Part shown: positions 6,921 to 13,944 of the stretch, in pieces
How positions within the stretch are numbered: the first letter of the stretch is position 1
Layout of the letters: every line of letters begins with the position of its first letter
Assembly: GCA_002500485.1 (NCBI GenBank)
Contig: DLRJ01000158.1
Span: forward strand, 1-20,599
DNA: 20,599 nucleotides
Direction of reading: 5' to 3'
From: Dehalococcoidia bacterium UBA7891
Lineage (GTDB): Bacteria > Chloroflexota > Dehalococcoidia > Lucifugimonadales > UBA826
Translations under genes and position numbers: made by a program
Notes under the pieces: model-generated
What the model saw: only the letters and a program-made list of their open reading frames with translations
The model's database searches: none
What the model was told of the DNA's origin: nothing

Positions 6921-7475
6921 TCATTTGGAAAAAATCATCATATAAGCCATATCTGACAAATTGTGCCTAATGTAGAATTTGAATCCTGCTTTTTCTATTT
7001 TCCCTCTCAGGTCAGTTGGTTGAACCCGGTTTTTACTGGCAGGTCCGTACTCAAGAAAATCTGGATGCCATTCTATAACTGACAACCAAGCACCTTTCTT
7101 CATACATCTATTAGCGTCTTTCAAGGTTTGTTCGGGCTTCTTAAAAAACTGGAAGGGAAATGCTGACATTGCACCATCCAAGCTTTCATCCTTAAGGGGA
7201 AGTGTAGGCTCATCCGTTATATGAGTCGCCTTCACATTTGTCAATCTGGCTTTTTTTAACTCACGCCGTGTAGTTGTAAGGTTTTTCTTGATAGGATCCA
7301 GTGATACTACATTTCCTCTATAAACCAATTTTCCCAGAGGAACCGAAAGGGCCCCTTCAGCACATCCTATATCTGCAATTTCATGGTAAGGCATAGCAGG
7401 AAGAAGCGAAGTAATATGATATATATCCAGTTTTTTCGCTGCTATAAAAGAGTCTTGGTTCGTTTTTGTCGGCAT
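6921..7475 (-). CDS. Class I SAM-dependent methyltransferase, target unknown
   Basis: A 184-residue Rossmann-fold methyltransferase. Motif I is IADIGCAEGALS (about 33-44), the acidic SAM-ribose residue is Asp60 in VVSLDP, the post-II region is LKDESLDGAMSAFPFQFF (94-111), and a late strand is GAWLSVIEWHP (128-138). No target domain is visible, so substrate and role cannot be named. It lies between hisA (22 bp upstream) and hisF (16 bp downstream), so it is probably co-transcribed with histidine genes though it is not a known his enzyme. I use the ATG at 7475 (GGTG 6 nt upstream); a TTG at 7487 and a GTG at 7484 are also in frame. Misnaming as a menaquinone or ubiquinone methyltransferase is a risk; nothing supports that. 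Confidence 0.85.
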   Translation of the reverse strand: MPTKTNQDSFIAAKKLDIYHITSLLPAMPYHEIADIGCAEGALSVPLGKLVYRGNVVSLDPIKKNLTTTRRELKKARLTNVKATHITDEPTLPLKDESLDGAMSAFPFQFFKKPEQTLKDANRCMKKGAWLSVIEWHPDFLEYGPASKNRVQPTDLRGKIEKAGFKFYIRHNLSDMAYMMIFSK

Positions 7476-7497
7476 GTATTGCACCAATTATTTTTTT

Positions 7498-8226
7498 CTA
7501 TCTATTAGAATATTTTAACTCATCAATTGCTTCTCGCAATTTGATATCTCCAGTGTACAAGGCTCGACCAACTATAGCTGCTTCTACACCTGATAACGCC
7601 ATCTGTTTAAGATGGTCAAGGCTAGCTATGCCCCCTGCCGCTATTATTTTCATTTTCGTAAATGCCAAAAGATTTTTGACTCCCTCATAATTGGGCTCAC
7701 TAAGAGTCCCATCCTTTAATATGTCGGTATACATACATCTCTTAACACCAATCGCTTCCATATTTTCAATTACATCTTCTACTGTCATTTCACTATCTCT
7801 AGTCCAACCATCTAATGCAACCAGCCCCTCTCTAGAATCTACGCTGACTATCAAAGATTCGTCACCGAGCGTATTTAATATCCGCTCTAATTCGCCTGTT
7901 CTATCTACAGCTGAAGTTCCCATGATTACTCGTGAAACTCCAGTTTCAATATATCTTGCAGCCGTCTCGTAATCACGAATACCCCCTCCAAGTTGAATCG
8001 GCACAGCAGATTCCGAGCATATTTTTGAAATTATTTCCATGTTCACAGCAGAGCCTTCGCGTGCTCCATCTAAGTCGACAATATGTAGATATTCAGCTCC
8101 CTGCTGTATCCATTTGATAGCCATTTCCAATGGGTCTTCAGCAAAAATTGTCTCTTGAGAATAATCCCCCTGAAGCAATCTGACACAAGAACCTCCTCGA
8201 ATATCAATTGCAGGTATCACTTTCAT
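7498..8226 (-). CDS. hisA: ProFAR isomerase HisA
   Basis: Isomerises ProFAR to PRFAR, step 4 of histidine synthesis, supplying the HisF/HisH substrate. This TIM-barrel protein is 242 residues, normal length. The N-terminus MKVIPAIDIRGGSCVRLLQGD carries catalytic Asp8. IVSVDSREG carries the second catalytic Asp at 130. LGGGIRDYETA (79-89) and the C-terminal IIAAGGIAS block bind phosphate. In actinobacteria a HisA homologue (PriA) also does the TrpF step, but a separate trpF lies at 16261-16908 here, so a dual role is not needed. Its ATG overlaps the hisH TGA by 4 bp (8223-8226), which suggests translational coupling. Confidence 0.97.
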   Translation of the reverse strand: MKVIPAIDIRGGSCVRLLQGDYSQETIFAEDPLEMAIKWIQQGAEYLHIVDLDGAREGSAVNMEIISKICSESAVPIQLGGGIRDYETAARYIETGVSRVIMGTSAVDRTGELERILNTLGDESLIVSVDSREGLVALDGWTRDSEMTVEDVIENMEAIGVKRCMYTDILKDGTLSEPNYEGVKNLLAFTKMKIIAAGGIASLDHLKQMALSGVEAAIVGRALYTGDIKLREAIDELKYSNR

Positions 8227-8876
8227 TGAGATGATGTACCCATGGAGGCTTTAGTAAATTCAACAAAATTTTTATATATTTCAAGTCCTATATCACCGCT
8301 TTTTTCAGGGTGAAATTGAACAGCGACCACATTTTGAAATGCAACGGCACTACAGAACTCCACACCATATTTTGTAGTGGCAGCAATTATGTTTTTATCA
8401 GTGGGGTCTGCATAATAGCTGTGGACAAAATAAAAATGAGAATTATTTGGTAGAGTTGCTAATACAGGGTGATCCGATTTTATATTTACTTCGTTCCATC
8501 CCATATGTGGGATCTTCTTTCCCTCAGGAAACCGTTTTACAGTACCTGCAATCAGACCAAGACATTTTTCTTCACCTTCCTCCGAAGTTTCCAAAAGAAG
8601 TTGCAATCCCAAACAAACCCCCATAAAAGGTTTTTTTGCTGCAATCAATTGCAATATCAACTTGTCTAGAGACCGGTTTTTCAAATTAATCATAGAACTA
8701 TCACATGCGCCCTGGCCGGGAAAAACGATTCCATCACAAGATTCGATAGCACTTGGATTTGACGTTACTAAGGCATCAGCGCCAGTTCGAACCAATGCCT
8801 TTTCAACACTTCTTAAATTCCCTGCCTGATAATCAATAACTGCTATTTTAGGCCTGTCCGAACTGGATTCATTCAT
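8223..8876 (-). CDS. hisH: Imidazole glycerol phosphate synthase glutaminase subunit HisH
   Basis: Class I glutamine amidotransferase that feeds ammonia to HisF. Catalytic Cys88 is in GVCLGLQLL, and His189 and Glu191 are in VQFHPEKS, completing the triad. IPHMGWNEV (123-131) is the HisH-specific segment, and AVIDYQAGNLRSVEKAL (12-28) is the usual N-terminal block. At 217 residues it is slightly longer than average because of a short polar N-terminus. The ATG at 8876 overlaps the end of the upstream adenosyltransferase gene by 8 bp, and its stop overlaps hisA by 4 bp. It is therefore tightly embedded in a translationally coupled unit. Confidence 0.97.
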   Translation of the reverse strand: MNESSSDRPKIAVIDYQAGNLRSVEKALVRTGADALVTSNPSAIESCDGIVFPGQGACDSSMINLKNRSLDKLILQLIAAKKPFMGVCLGLQLLLETSEEGEEKCLGLIAGTVKRFPEGKKIPHMGWNEVNIKSDHPVLATLPNNSHFYFVHSYYADPTDKNIIAATTKYGVEFCSAVAFQNVVAVQFHPEKSGDIGLEIYKNFVEFTKASMGTSSQ

Positions 8877-9432
8877 TTATTTTTTGGCCCGTTATTAATT
8901 CATCTGGTAAATCCCTATCCTCATACCTTGCCAGCATAAATAGAAGGTCTGAAAGCCTGTTGATGTAGGGTATTATTTGCCTGTTCACCAGTTGGCCCAA
9001 TTCCTCCACATCAAGGATTCTCCTTTCAGCCTCACGCAACGCAGTTCTTGCCAAATCTAAAACCGCGGAACCGGGTGAAGCCCCAGGTAAAATGAAACTT
9101 GGTGGTAATTTTACTTCTGAGTCCAACTCATCAATTAATTGTTCAAGTTCAATTACCATTTCAGGAACGATAATTTTGTATGAGTCTTTCATAGTGTCAT
9201 AGTTCTCAGGCAGGGTAGCTAATTCTGCCCCAACTGTGAAAAGCTGATTCTGTATATCAATGATTATTCTTTTGACTTTCTCATCCTTGCAGAAAGCACG
9301 AGCCGTTCCCATAGCAGATACAACATGGTCGACTGAGCCGTAAGCTTCACACCGTGGATCATTTTTGGAAACCCTGCCACCAAAAAATAGCCCCGTCTCC
9401 CCTTTATCGCCTGCTCTGGTATATATTTTCAC
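8869..9432 (-). CDS. PduO-type ATP:cob(I)alamin adenosyltransferase
   Basis: Transfers adenosyl from ATP to cob(I)alamin to make coenzyme B12. Family marks in this 187-residue protein are YTRAGDKGETGLFFGGR (residues 4-20, ATP loop), LARTALREAERRI (128-139, with Arg133 and Glu136) and INRLSDLLFMLAR (157-169). The block normally reading GTVDELNS is GSVDHVVS here: Asp35 is kept but the Glu and Asn are changed. The start is GTG at 9432, with AGGA about 10 nt upstream; nothing better lies in frame before the conserved TRAGDKG. It is the first gene of the run into hisH-hisA, overlapping hisH by 8 bp. The pairing with histidine genes has no obvious metabolic reason. No cobalamin riboswitch is recognisable upstream. 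Confidence 0.93.
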   Translation of the reverse strand: MKIYTRAGDKGETGLFFGGRVSKNDPRCEAYGSVDHVVSAMGTARAFCKDEKVKRIIIDIQNQLFTVGAELATLPENYDTMKDSYKIIVPEMVIELEQLIDELDSEVKLPPSFILPGASPGSAVLDLARTALREAERRILDVEELGQLVNRQIIPYINRLSDLLFMLARYEDRDLPDELITGQKINE

Positions 9433-9663
9433 GATATCGAATTCCTAAAGGTGTCTTAAGGTAACACTGTATATGGCTGAATATAATATCTCTCACTCAA
9501 CGAACAGTAAACGGAATATATGGTCCAAAGATACGCATCGGTAGTAATCTACCTGTCCATATAGTCTCAACAGACTGTTTCATTCAATTCCGTAGAAGAA
9601 TTGGAAGACCCAATTGTGAACTACATGATGTAGCCTGTCCTAAACTTACCACCAAATCGGAAA
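9433..9663. other. Spacer between the adenosyltransferase gene and the E1-like gene
   Basis: A 231-bp spacer between two minus-strand genes. It contains small inverted repeats: CTACATGATGTAG (9621-9633), CAATTC/GAATTG (9585-9590 and 9598-9603) and AGTCT/AGACT (9563-9567 and 9572-9576). None has a T-run, so I cannot call a terminator for the E1-like gene. A candidate promoter is listed separately. No tRNA, small gene or cobalamin-riboswitch B12 box is visible. Confidence 0.5.
9483..9511 (-). promoter_or_regulatory. Candidate promoter for the adenosyltransferase-his run
   Basis: On the minus strand, TTTACT (9511-9506, 4 of 6) and TATTAT (9488-9483, 5 of 6) are 17 nt apart. The predicted start near 9476 would give a leader of about 44 nt. 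Based on consensus match only; the region is A+T-rich, so chance matches are possible. Confidence 0.35.
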
Positions 9664-10494
9664 TCATCCTGTCAGTGGGGCACCGCCACAAAAGGCTATG
9701 TAGTCAATCAACTCTGTTACGGTTGGATTGTCTCCACATAACGGGCAATCTGGATTTCTCCTAAGTTTTACGGTTCTAAATTCCATACTTAAAGCGTCTA
9801 CAAGCAAAAGCCGGCCGCTTAATGAATCTCCAACTCCGAGAATCAATTTCACTACCTCGGTAGCTTGTATAGTTCCAATCATACCTGGAAGCATCCCCAA
9901 AACCCCGGCTTCAGCACAACTAGGAACTTCCCCTGGAGGAGGAGGTGTTGGAAATAGGCATCGATAGCAACCATTACCTGGCAAATAGGTCGTCGCCTGT
10001 CCATCGAATAACAAAATACTACCGTCAACCAGAGGTTTCCCCAGAAGATAAGCCGCATCATTAACCAAATATCTAGTAGGGAAATTATCTGCACCATTCA
10101 CAATAATGTCATAATCTTTCATTATTTCCATGGCATTTATCGATGAAATAGGTTCTTCATGCACATTCACATTGGTGTCAGGGTTATAAGCTTTAAGGGT
10201 TTCAACAGCCGAATCAACTTTGGGCCTACCAATATCATCATTAAAATGAAGTATCTGCCGCTGCAAGTTAGTCACATCAACATCATCGAAATCAACCAAC
10301 CCGACAGTACCAACGCCAGCTAGCGTTAGGTATATTGAAATAGGGGATCCTAATCCACCCGCACCAACCATGAGTACTTTGGCGTCAATCAATTTCCTCT
10401 GACCGACACTCCCTACCTGTGGCATTATGATGTGTCTGCTGTATCTATTGACCTGGTATGGGGTCAGTGCTAGTGATGGTGTTTTTGTAGCCAA
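9664..10494 (-). CDS. ThiF/MoeB-family E1-like sulfur-carrier adenylyltransferase
   Basis: Adenylates the C-terminal glycine of a small ubiquitin-like sulfur carrier (MoaD, ThiS or CysO type), priming it for sulfur transfer. The ATP-binding loop GAGGLGS is at 44-50, followed by VDFDDVDVTNLQRQ (67-80) with the acidic and Arg residues of the family. Two zinc pairs are present, Cys176-x-x-Cys179 and Cys250-x-x-Cys253. PSCAEAGVLG (191-200) holds the family Cys at 193. The protein stops just after YIAFCGGAPL, where MoeZ proteins continue into a rhodanese domain, so this is the short form. The start is TTG at 10494 with a strong GGAGG 6 nt upstream; an ATG nearby is out of frame. No carrier-protein gene is in the window, so thiamine, molybdopterin or cysteine synthesis cannot be distinguished. 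Confidence 0.92.
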   Translation of the reverse strand: MATKTPSLALTPYQVNRYSRHIIMPQVGSVGQRKLIDAKVLMVGAGGLGSPISIYLTLAGVGTVGLVDFDDVDVTNLQRQILHFNDDIGRPKVDSAVETLKAYNPDTNVNVHEEPISSINAMEIMKDYDIIVNGADNFPTRYLVNDAAYLLGKPLVDGSILLFDGQATTYLPGNGCYRCLFPTPPPPGEVPSCAEAGVLGMLPGMIGTIQATEVVKLILGVGDSLSGRLLLVDALSMEFRTVKLRRNPDCPLCGDNPTVTELIDYIAFCGGAPLTG

Positions 10495-10522
10495 AACTAT
10501 CCTCCATAAATTTTCTCGTTAA

Positions 10523-10574
10523 TATATAGAGCCCCGCTACCAACGCTTCAAAGCTTTGGGCGGGGCTCTATATA
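10523..10574 (-). repeat. Large perfect hairpin in the leader of the E1-like gene
   Basis: Arms TATATAGAGCCCCGC (10523-10537) and GCGGGGCTCTATATA (10560-10574) pair perfectly over 15 bp. Inside, CCAA (10540-10543) pairs with TTGG (10556-10559) after a 2-nt bulge, and GCT/AGC close a TCAA loop. Neither side is followed by a T-run, so it is not a normal terminator. It ends about 20 nt before the SD of the minus-strand gene. I see no second copy in the window. Confidence 0.85.
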
Positions 10575-10613
10575 CACCTGCGGCCTAGTTTTACAGCGTT
10601 GACAGCCTTAAAT

Positions 10614-10670
10614 CTAGTTCCTACAGGAACAGGTTATTTTCAACACCTTTTTATACATGAAATTCATCAT
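10614..10670 (-). CDS. Possible 18-codon leader peptide upstream of the E1-like gene
   Basis: An ORF reading MMNFMYKKVLKITCSCRN starts at or within 1-2 nt of the predicted transcription start of the minus-strand promoter (10678-10706), so it would be leaderless. It has two Cys codons just before its stop, and its last codons coincide with the palindrome at 10617-10630. Downstream lies the large hairpin and then a sulfur-transfer gene. The layout resembles an attenuation leader, but short ORFs arise easily by chance and no SD is possible. Treat as a hypothesis. Confidence 0.2.
   Translation of the reverse strand: MMNFMYKKVLKITCSCRN
10617..10630. repeat. 14-bp palindrome, possible operator
   Basis: GTTCCT and AGGAAC flank a central AC, so the site is symmetric apart from the two middle bases. 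It lies downstream of the predicted minus-strand start and, on the plus strand, 12 nt after a perfect TTGACA (10599-10604). It could be a repressor site or a small RNA hairpin. I cannot assign a binding protein. Confidence 0.4.
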
Positions 10671-10677
10671 TTTCAGA

Positions 10678-10706
10678 ATTATAGCATCACGTAATTTAGG
10701 CATCAA
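10678..10706 (-). promoter_or_regulatory. Promoter for the E1-like gene
   Basis: On the minus strand, TTGATG (10706-10701, 4 of 6) and a perfect TATAAT (10683-10678) are separated by 17 nt. The start would fall near 10671, giving a leader of about 175 nt containing the palindrome and the large hairpin. It is divergent from the plus-strand promoter at 10774-10782. Confidence 0.55.
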
Positions 10707-10773
10707 CTAACGGCAATATAACTAAACATAGTGTTTAAATTATGATTTAACAACAATTAAGAGTATCTCTGGA

Positions 10774-10782
10774 TGGTATAAT
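10774..10782 (+). promoter_or_regulatory. Extended -10 promoter for the NYN-coaX-coaBC run
   Basis: TGGTATAAT at 10774-10782 is a perfect extended -10 (TGnTATAAT). The -35 region 17 nt upstream (CAATTA) is poor, as is common for extended -10 promoters. The predicted start near 10789 leaves a leader of about 44 nt before the TTG at 10833. Confidence 0.55.
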
Positions 10783-10832
10783 TGGAGACGCTTTTTAACT
10801 TTTCTTACACTTAGCCGAGCGGCGGGATTCCA

Positions 10833-11927
10833 TTGACTGATTCAAATATTGCATTATTAGTAGATTACGAAAACGTAGGAGTTGATTCCCTACAATACCT
10901 GGTGGAACAGGTATCTGGTATGGGACGCATCATCATAAAACGTGCCTACGCCGATTGGTCATCACAGAGAAAAGGTCAAGAAAGATTGATTGAACTAGGG
11001 ATAGAGGCTGTACATAACTACAGATCAGTGAAATCGGGCAAGAACTCCTGCGACATAAAACTTACCATCGATGCCGTAGAGATTCTTCATAGTGGGCAGG
11101 TCGATTCTTTTGTCATTGTGTCCTCAGATAGTGACTTCGTGCCTTTGGTTACTCATCTGCGGGGTGCTGGTAAAGGTGTAATAGGTGCAGGTAGAAAAGC
11201 TGTAACATCAACCACCATGGTGAAATCATGCGACAAGTACATATTTTTGGATCTTCAATCTGCCCCTGCCGTGGCTCAAAAATCAGTACCCCAAACAAAA
11301 AACAATTACAGAAAACCCGCGCCATATCGAGAACGAAAGCCAGTCGTTTCTGTACCGGATGGGTTAGATAATGAAAAATCTGTCAGTCAATTGCTAATGA
11401 AGGCTGTAGAAGCCACCGCCGAAAACGATGGCAACTCATTAGGAACGAAATTGGCCCAAACTATGACTCGTATAGACCCAGGGTTTGACTATAAAGAACT
11501 CGGATTTAGATCATTTAGAGATTTTTTAGCCTCAAGGGATGAAATAGAAGTCACCTTTCGCGAAGGCACCGATTTCACGGTGTCAATCAGAACTAATGAG
11601 GCACAAACTTCCAACACCCACGAAAATTCTGACCCCCCTCGTATACCTTCAGTAAGTCCCAGAATTATTAGTTTTCAACCAGAGGAGTCAAATCAAGATT
11701 CTAGTCAATTGCCGGAAGGCTGGGAATCAGAAGTTGATACAGCTTGGAAAAGTAAAGAAAAAGACCAATTGTCGGGCCAATCCGCAGCCACTCAAGCAGC
11801 AAAAGTTTTGGGCTTCCAAAGACTGAGGGATTCTCTGTACCCGACTATTGATAAACTACTTGAGTCAAGTAACCTGTTAAAATCAAATTGGGCTAGAAAC
11901 AAAAATTACGTGACTCGCAAAAAATAA
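10833..11927 (+). CDS. NYN-domain putative ribonuclease with OST-HTH (LOTUS) domain
   Basis: Residues about 5-140 form a NYN (LabA/DUF88, PIN-like) domain. ALLVDYENVG holds Asp11, CDIKLTIDAVE holds Asp74 and Asp80, and VIVSSDSDFVPLV holds Asp99 and Asp101; this acidic set binds metal and cuts RNA in characterised NYN nucleases. Residues about 178-252 resemble an OST-HTH/LOTUS domain (SVSQLLMKAVEATAEND to DYKELGFRSFRDFL), thought to bind RNA. A Ser/Pro/Gln-rich linker leads to a last segment (about 316-364) whose GFQRLRDSLYPTIDKLLE looks like part of a second winged-helix. The start is TTG at 10833, immediately before the first conserved strand, with a weak GGCGGG upstream. It heads a run into coaX (19-bp gap). 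The RNA target is unknown. Confidence 0.88.
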   Translation: MTDSNIALLVDYENVGVDSLQYLVEQVSGMGRIIIKRAYADWSSQRKGQERLIELGIEAVHNYRSVKSGKNSCDIKLTIDAVEILHSGQVDSFVIVSSDSDFVPLVTHLRGAGKGVIGAGRKAVTSTTMVKSCDKYIFLDLQSAPAVAQKSVPQTKNNYRKPAPYRERKPVVSVPDGLDNEKSVSQLLMKAVEATAENDGNSLGTKLAQTMTRIDPGFDYKELGFRSFRDFLASRDEIEVTFREGTDFTVSIRTNEAQTSNTHENSDPPRIPSVSPRIISFQPEESNQDSSQLPEGWESEVDTAWKSKEKDQLSGQSAATQAAKVLGFQRLRDSLYPTIDKLLESSNLLKSNWARNKNYVTRKK

Positions 11928-11946
11928 CTGAGATCATGCTGACACC

Positions 11947-12714
11947 ATGCTGATTGCTATTGATATTGGTAATACCAACATAACGATAGGCCTATTTCGA
12001 GAATCTGAACTTGTCTCAACATGGAGATTCTCAACTGACTCGCAAAAGACCTCAGATGAATATGGTTTGTTGCTAAAGCAAGTTATGTCATACAACAACG
12101 TAGAAATTGCTCAAATTGACGCAGCAACTATCTGTAGCGTGGTTCCTCCTCTGACAACTACTTTCGAATCCCTGTGTAGGATATATATTGATGTCAACCC
12201 ACTGACAGTTGTGGCAGGAACCAAAACTGGAATAAAGGTCCTCTATGATAGCCCCAGAGATGTGGGAACCGATCGAATAGTAGATGCAGCGGCGGCGCAC
12301 CATATATACGGTGGGCCATGCATCATAGTTGATTTGGGAACCGCCACGGTTTTCGATGCAGTCAACGAACGAGCGGAATATCTCGGAGGAGCAATAGCCC
12401 CCGGAATGATTGTTTCTGCCGATTCTCTTTATAGGGCCACCTCTCAACTTAGAAAAGTGGAACTAAACGCCCCAGGTCAAGCGATCGGAAAGAATACGAC
12501 CCATTCGATACAATCTGGTCTTGTATTCGGTTATTCAGAACTTATAAAAGGTATGATAGCCAGATTCAAAAAAGAGCTAGGAACTGAGGCAACTGTTATT
12601 GCAACAGGGGGTCAAGCAACCATAGTAAAAGACCAAGTTGGGGAATTTGATTACATAGATCCGGACCTCACTCTTAAGGGTTTGCAAATAGTTCATTCCC
12701 TTAACATTAACTAA
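11947..12714 (+). CDS. coaX: Type III pantothenate kinase CoaX
   Basis: First step of CoA synthesis: phosphorylates pantothenate. ASKHA-fold motifs are MLIAIDIGNTNITIGLF with Asp6 (phosphate 1), GTDRIVDAAAAHH (107-119) with catalytic Asp109, IVDLGTATVFDAV (127-139) with Asp129 (phosphate 2), and GGAIAPGM (147-154). At 255 residues it has normal size. Type III kinases are insensitive to CoA feedback and require a monovalent cation, both known for the family. coaBC follows after 10 bp, so three CoA-pathway activities are encoded together. The ATG at 11947 directly begins the conserved motif; an ATG at 11936 is in another frame. Confidence 0.96.
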   Translation: MLIAIDIGNTNITIGLFRESELVSTWRFSTDSQKTSDEYGLLLKQVMSYNNVEIAQIDAATICSVVPPLTTTFESLCRIYIDVNPLTVVAGTKTGIKVLYDSPRDVGTDRIVDAAAAHHIYGGPCIIVDLGTATVFDAVNERAEYLGGAIAPGMIVSADSLYRATSQLRKVELNAPGQAIGKNTTHSIQSGLVFGYSELIKGMIARFKKELGTEATVIATGGQATIVKDQVGEFDYIDPDLTLKGLQIVHSLNIN

Positions 12715-12724
12715 AGGTAGCGAA

Positions 12725-13921
12725 ATGCCATCTCCTCTTAACAACAAAAGAGTCGTACTGGGCGTAACGGGTAGCATAGCGTGCTATAAAGCTGCTGACC
12801 TCGCGAGCAAACTTGTTCAGAGCGGCGCATTAGTAGACGTAGTACTGACAAGTGCTGCAACCCAATTTGTATCAGAATTGACTTTCAGAAGTATAACTCA
12901 CAGATCGGTATTTACCGACCTATATTCACCGGAATCTGAGCTTTCAATAAACCATGTAGCACTCGCGGAAACCGCTGATATAATAATAGTTGCCCCTACA
13001 ACAGCGAACACAATAGCCAAAATTGCCAATGGTATTTCTGATGATGTTCTGACCACCACTATTTTAGCAACTAGGGCTCCAATTATTATCGCCCCTGCAA
13101 TGGATGCCAACATGTTTGATAACGCAGCTACCCAAGCAAATGTGACCAAACTTGTAACCAGGGGAGTTTTTATTGCAGGCCCAGCCAATGGGAGGCTTGC
13201 CTCAGGCCTTATCGGACAAGGAAGGATGGTTGAACCCTCTGACATAATTAGTTCGGCCAATATGATATTAGGTAAGGATGGGGACTTGTCAGGTAAGAAA
13301 ATTGTCGTGAGTGCTGGAGGAACTGAAGAAGCGATAGACCCAGTAAGAAATATCACCAACCGTTCATCAGGAAAAATGGGCTACGCGATTGCAGAGGCAG
13401 CGAGAGATCGGGGCGCTATCGTTAGCCTAGTTGCAGCTCCTAATGCTTTACCAAAACCTGTGGGTATTTTGGTGACCAAAATTCAAAGCACAGAGGAAAT
13501 GAAAAAAGTGATCGATACCGAATGCGATGGAGCCGACGCCCTGATAATGGCAGCGGCCGTCGCTGATTGGAGACCTTTGGAAAAATTGGATTCCAAAGCC
13601 AAAAAAAGTACTTCTGATACTTGGTCATTAAAATTGGTAAAAAACCCTGACATTATTGCCAGTATTAAAAATGACAGCCTTATTAAAGTCGGGTTTGCAG
13701 CGGAGAGTGAGGATCTCATAGAAAACAGCAAAGTAAAAATCAAATCTAAAAACCTAGACTTTATTGTCGCAAATGACATTACTGCAAAGGACAGCGGGTT
13801 CTCAGTAGACACAAATAAAGTAACCATCATCCACTCAAATGGGAACATTGAATCTCTTCCATTAATGTCTAAGTATGATGTAGCCCATTCCATATTAGAC
13901 AGGGTGAAGTCAGGCTTTTAA
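12725..13921 (+). CDS. coaBC: Bifunctional phosphopantothenoylcysteine synthetase/decarboxylase CoaBC
   Basis: Joins cysteine to 4'-phosphopantothenate (CoaB part), then decarboxylates the product (CoaC part). CoaC is about residues 1-180: VLGVTGSIACYKAADLASKL (FMN-binding N-terminus), INHVALAE with the active His near 77, APAMDANMFDN, and LASGLIGQGRM. CoaB is about 190-398: VVSAGGTEEAIDPVRNITNRSSGKMG in two adjoining blocks, AAAVADWRP, and KSTSDTWSLKLVKNPDI with the lysines. Compared with E. coli Dfp, PAMN reads PAMD and LACG reads LASG. I believe both variants occur together in other bacterial CoaBC proteins, so I do not call it defective. AAGG around 12714-12718 precedes the ATG. The metallophosphoesterase gene follows closely. 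Confidence 0.96.
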   Translation: MPSPLNNKRVVLGVTGSIACYKAADLASKLVQSGALVDVVLTSAATQFVSELTFRSITHRSVFTDLYSPESELSINHVALAETADIIIVAPTTANTIAKIANGISDDVLTTTILATRAPIIIAPAMDANMFDNAATQANVTKLVTRGVFIAGPANGRLASGLIGQGRMVEPSDIISSANMILGKDGDLSGKKIVVSAGGTEEAIDPVRNITNRSSGKMGYAIAEAARDRGAIVSLVAAPNALPKPVGILVTKIQSTEEMKKVIDTECDGADALIMAAAVADWRPLEKLDSKAKKSTSDTWSLKLVKNPDIIASIKNDSLIKVGFAAESEDLIENSKVKIKSKNLDFIVANDITAKDSGFSVDTNKVTIIHSNGNIESLPLMSKYDVAHSILDRVKSGF

Positions 13922-13944
13922 CCAAATTGACAAAAAGACAAACT

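Larger units (their letters stand above)
10495..10832. other. Divergent intergenic region with two promoters and structured elements
   Basis: This 338-bp gap separates the minus-strand E1-like gene from the plus-strand NYN gene. It holds the large hairpin, the 14-bp palindrome, a plus-strand TTGACA at 10599-10604 with only a weak -10 (TACAGG at 10622-10627), and divergent promoters. No full-length gene or tRNA is visible. Confidence 0.6.

Noticed and set aside
9433..9663. Cobalamin riboswitch before the adenosyltransferase
   Set aside because: No B12-box-like sequence or extended conserved pairing seen in the spacer on the minus strand.
10599..10627. Plus-strand promoter from TTGACA at 10599-10604
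   Set aside because: Only 3 of 6 bases match in the -10 region and the nearest plus-strand gene starts about 200 bp downstream, where a better extended -10 exists.
13067..13210. CoaC domain broken by PAMN to PAMD and LACG to LASG changes
   Set aside because: The two variants seem to travel together in other bacterial CoaBC proteins and all other motifs are intact, so I do not call it inactive.
12898..13359. 153-codon minus-strand ORF inside coaBC
   Set aside because: Antisense to the conserved CoaC/CoaB regions; its apparent hydrophobicity comes from the opposite strand's Ala/Ile/Val-rich codons.
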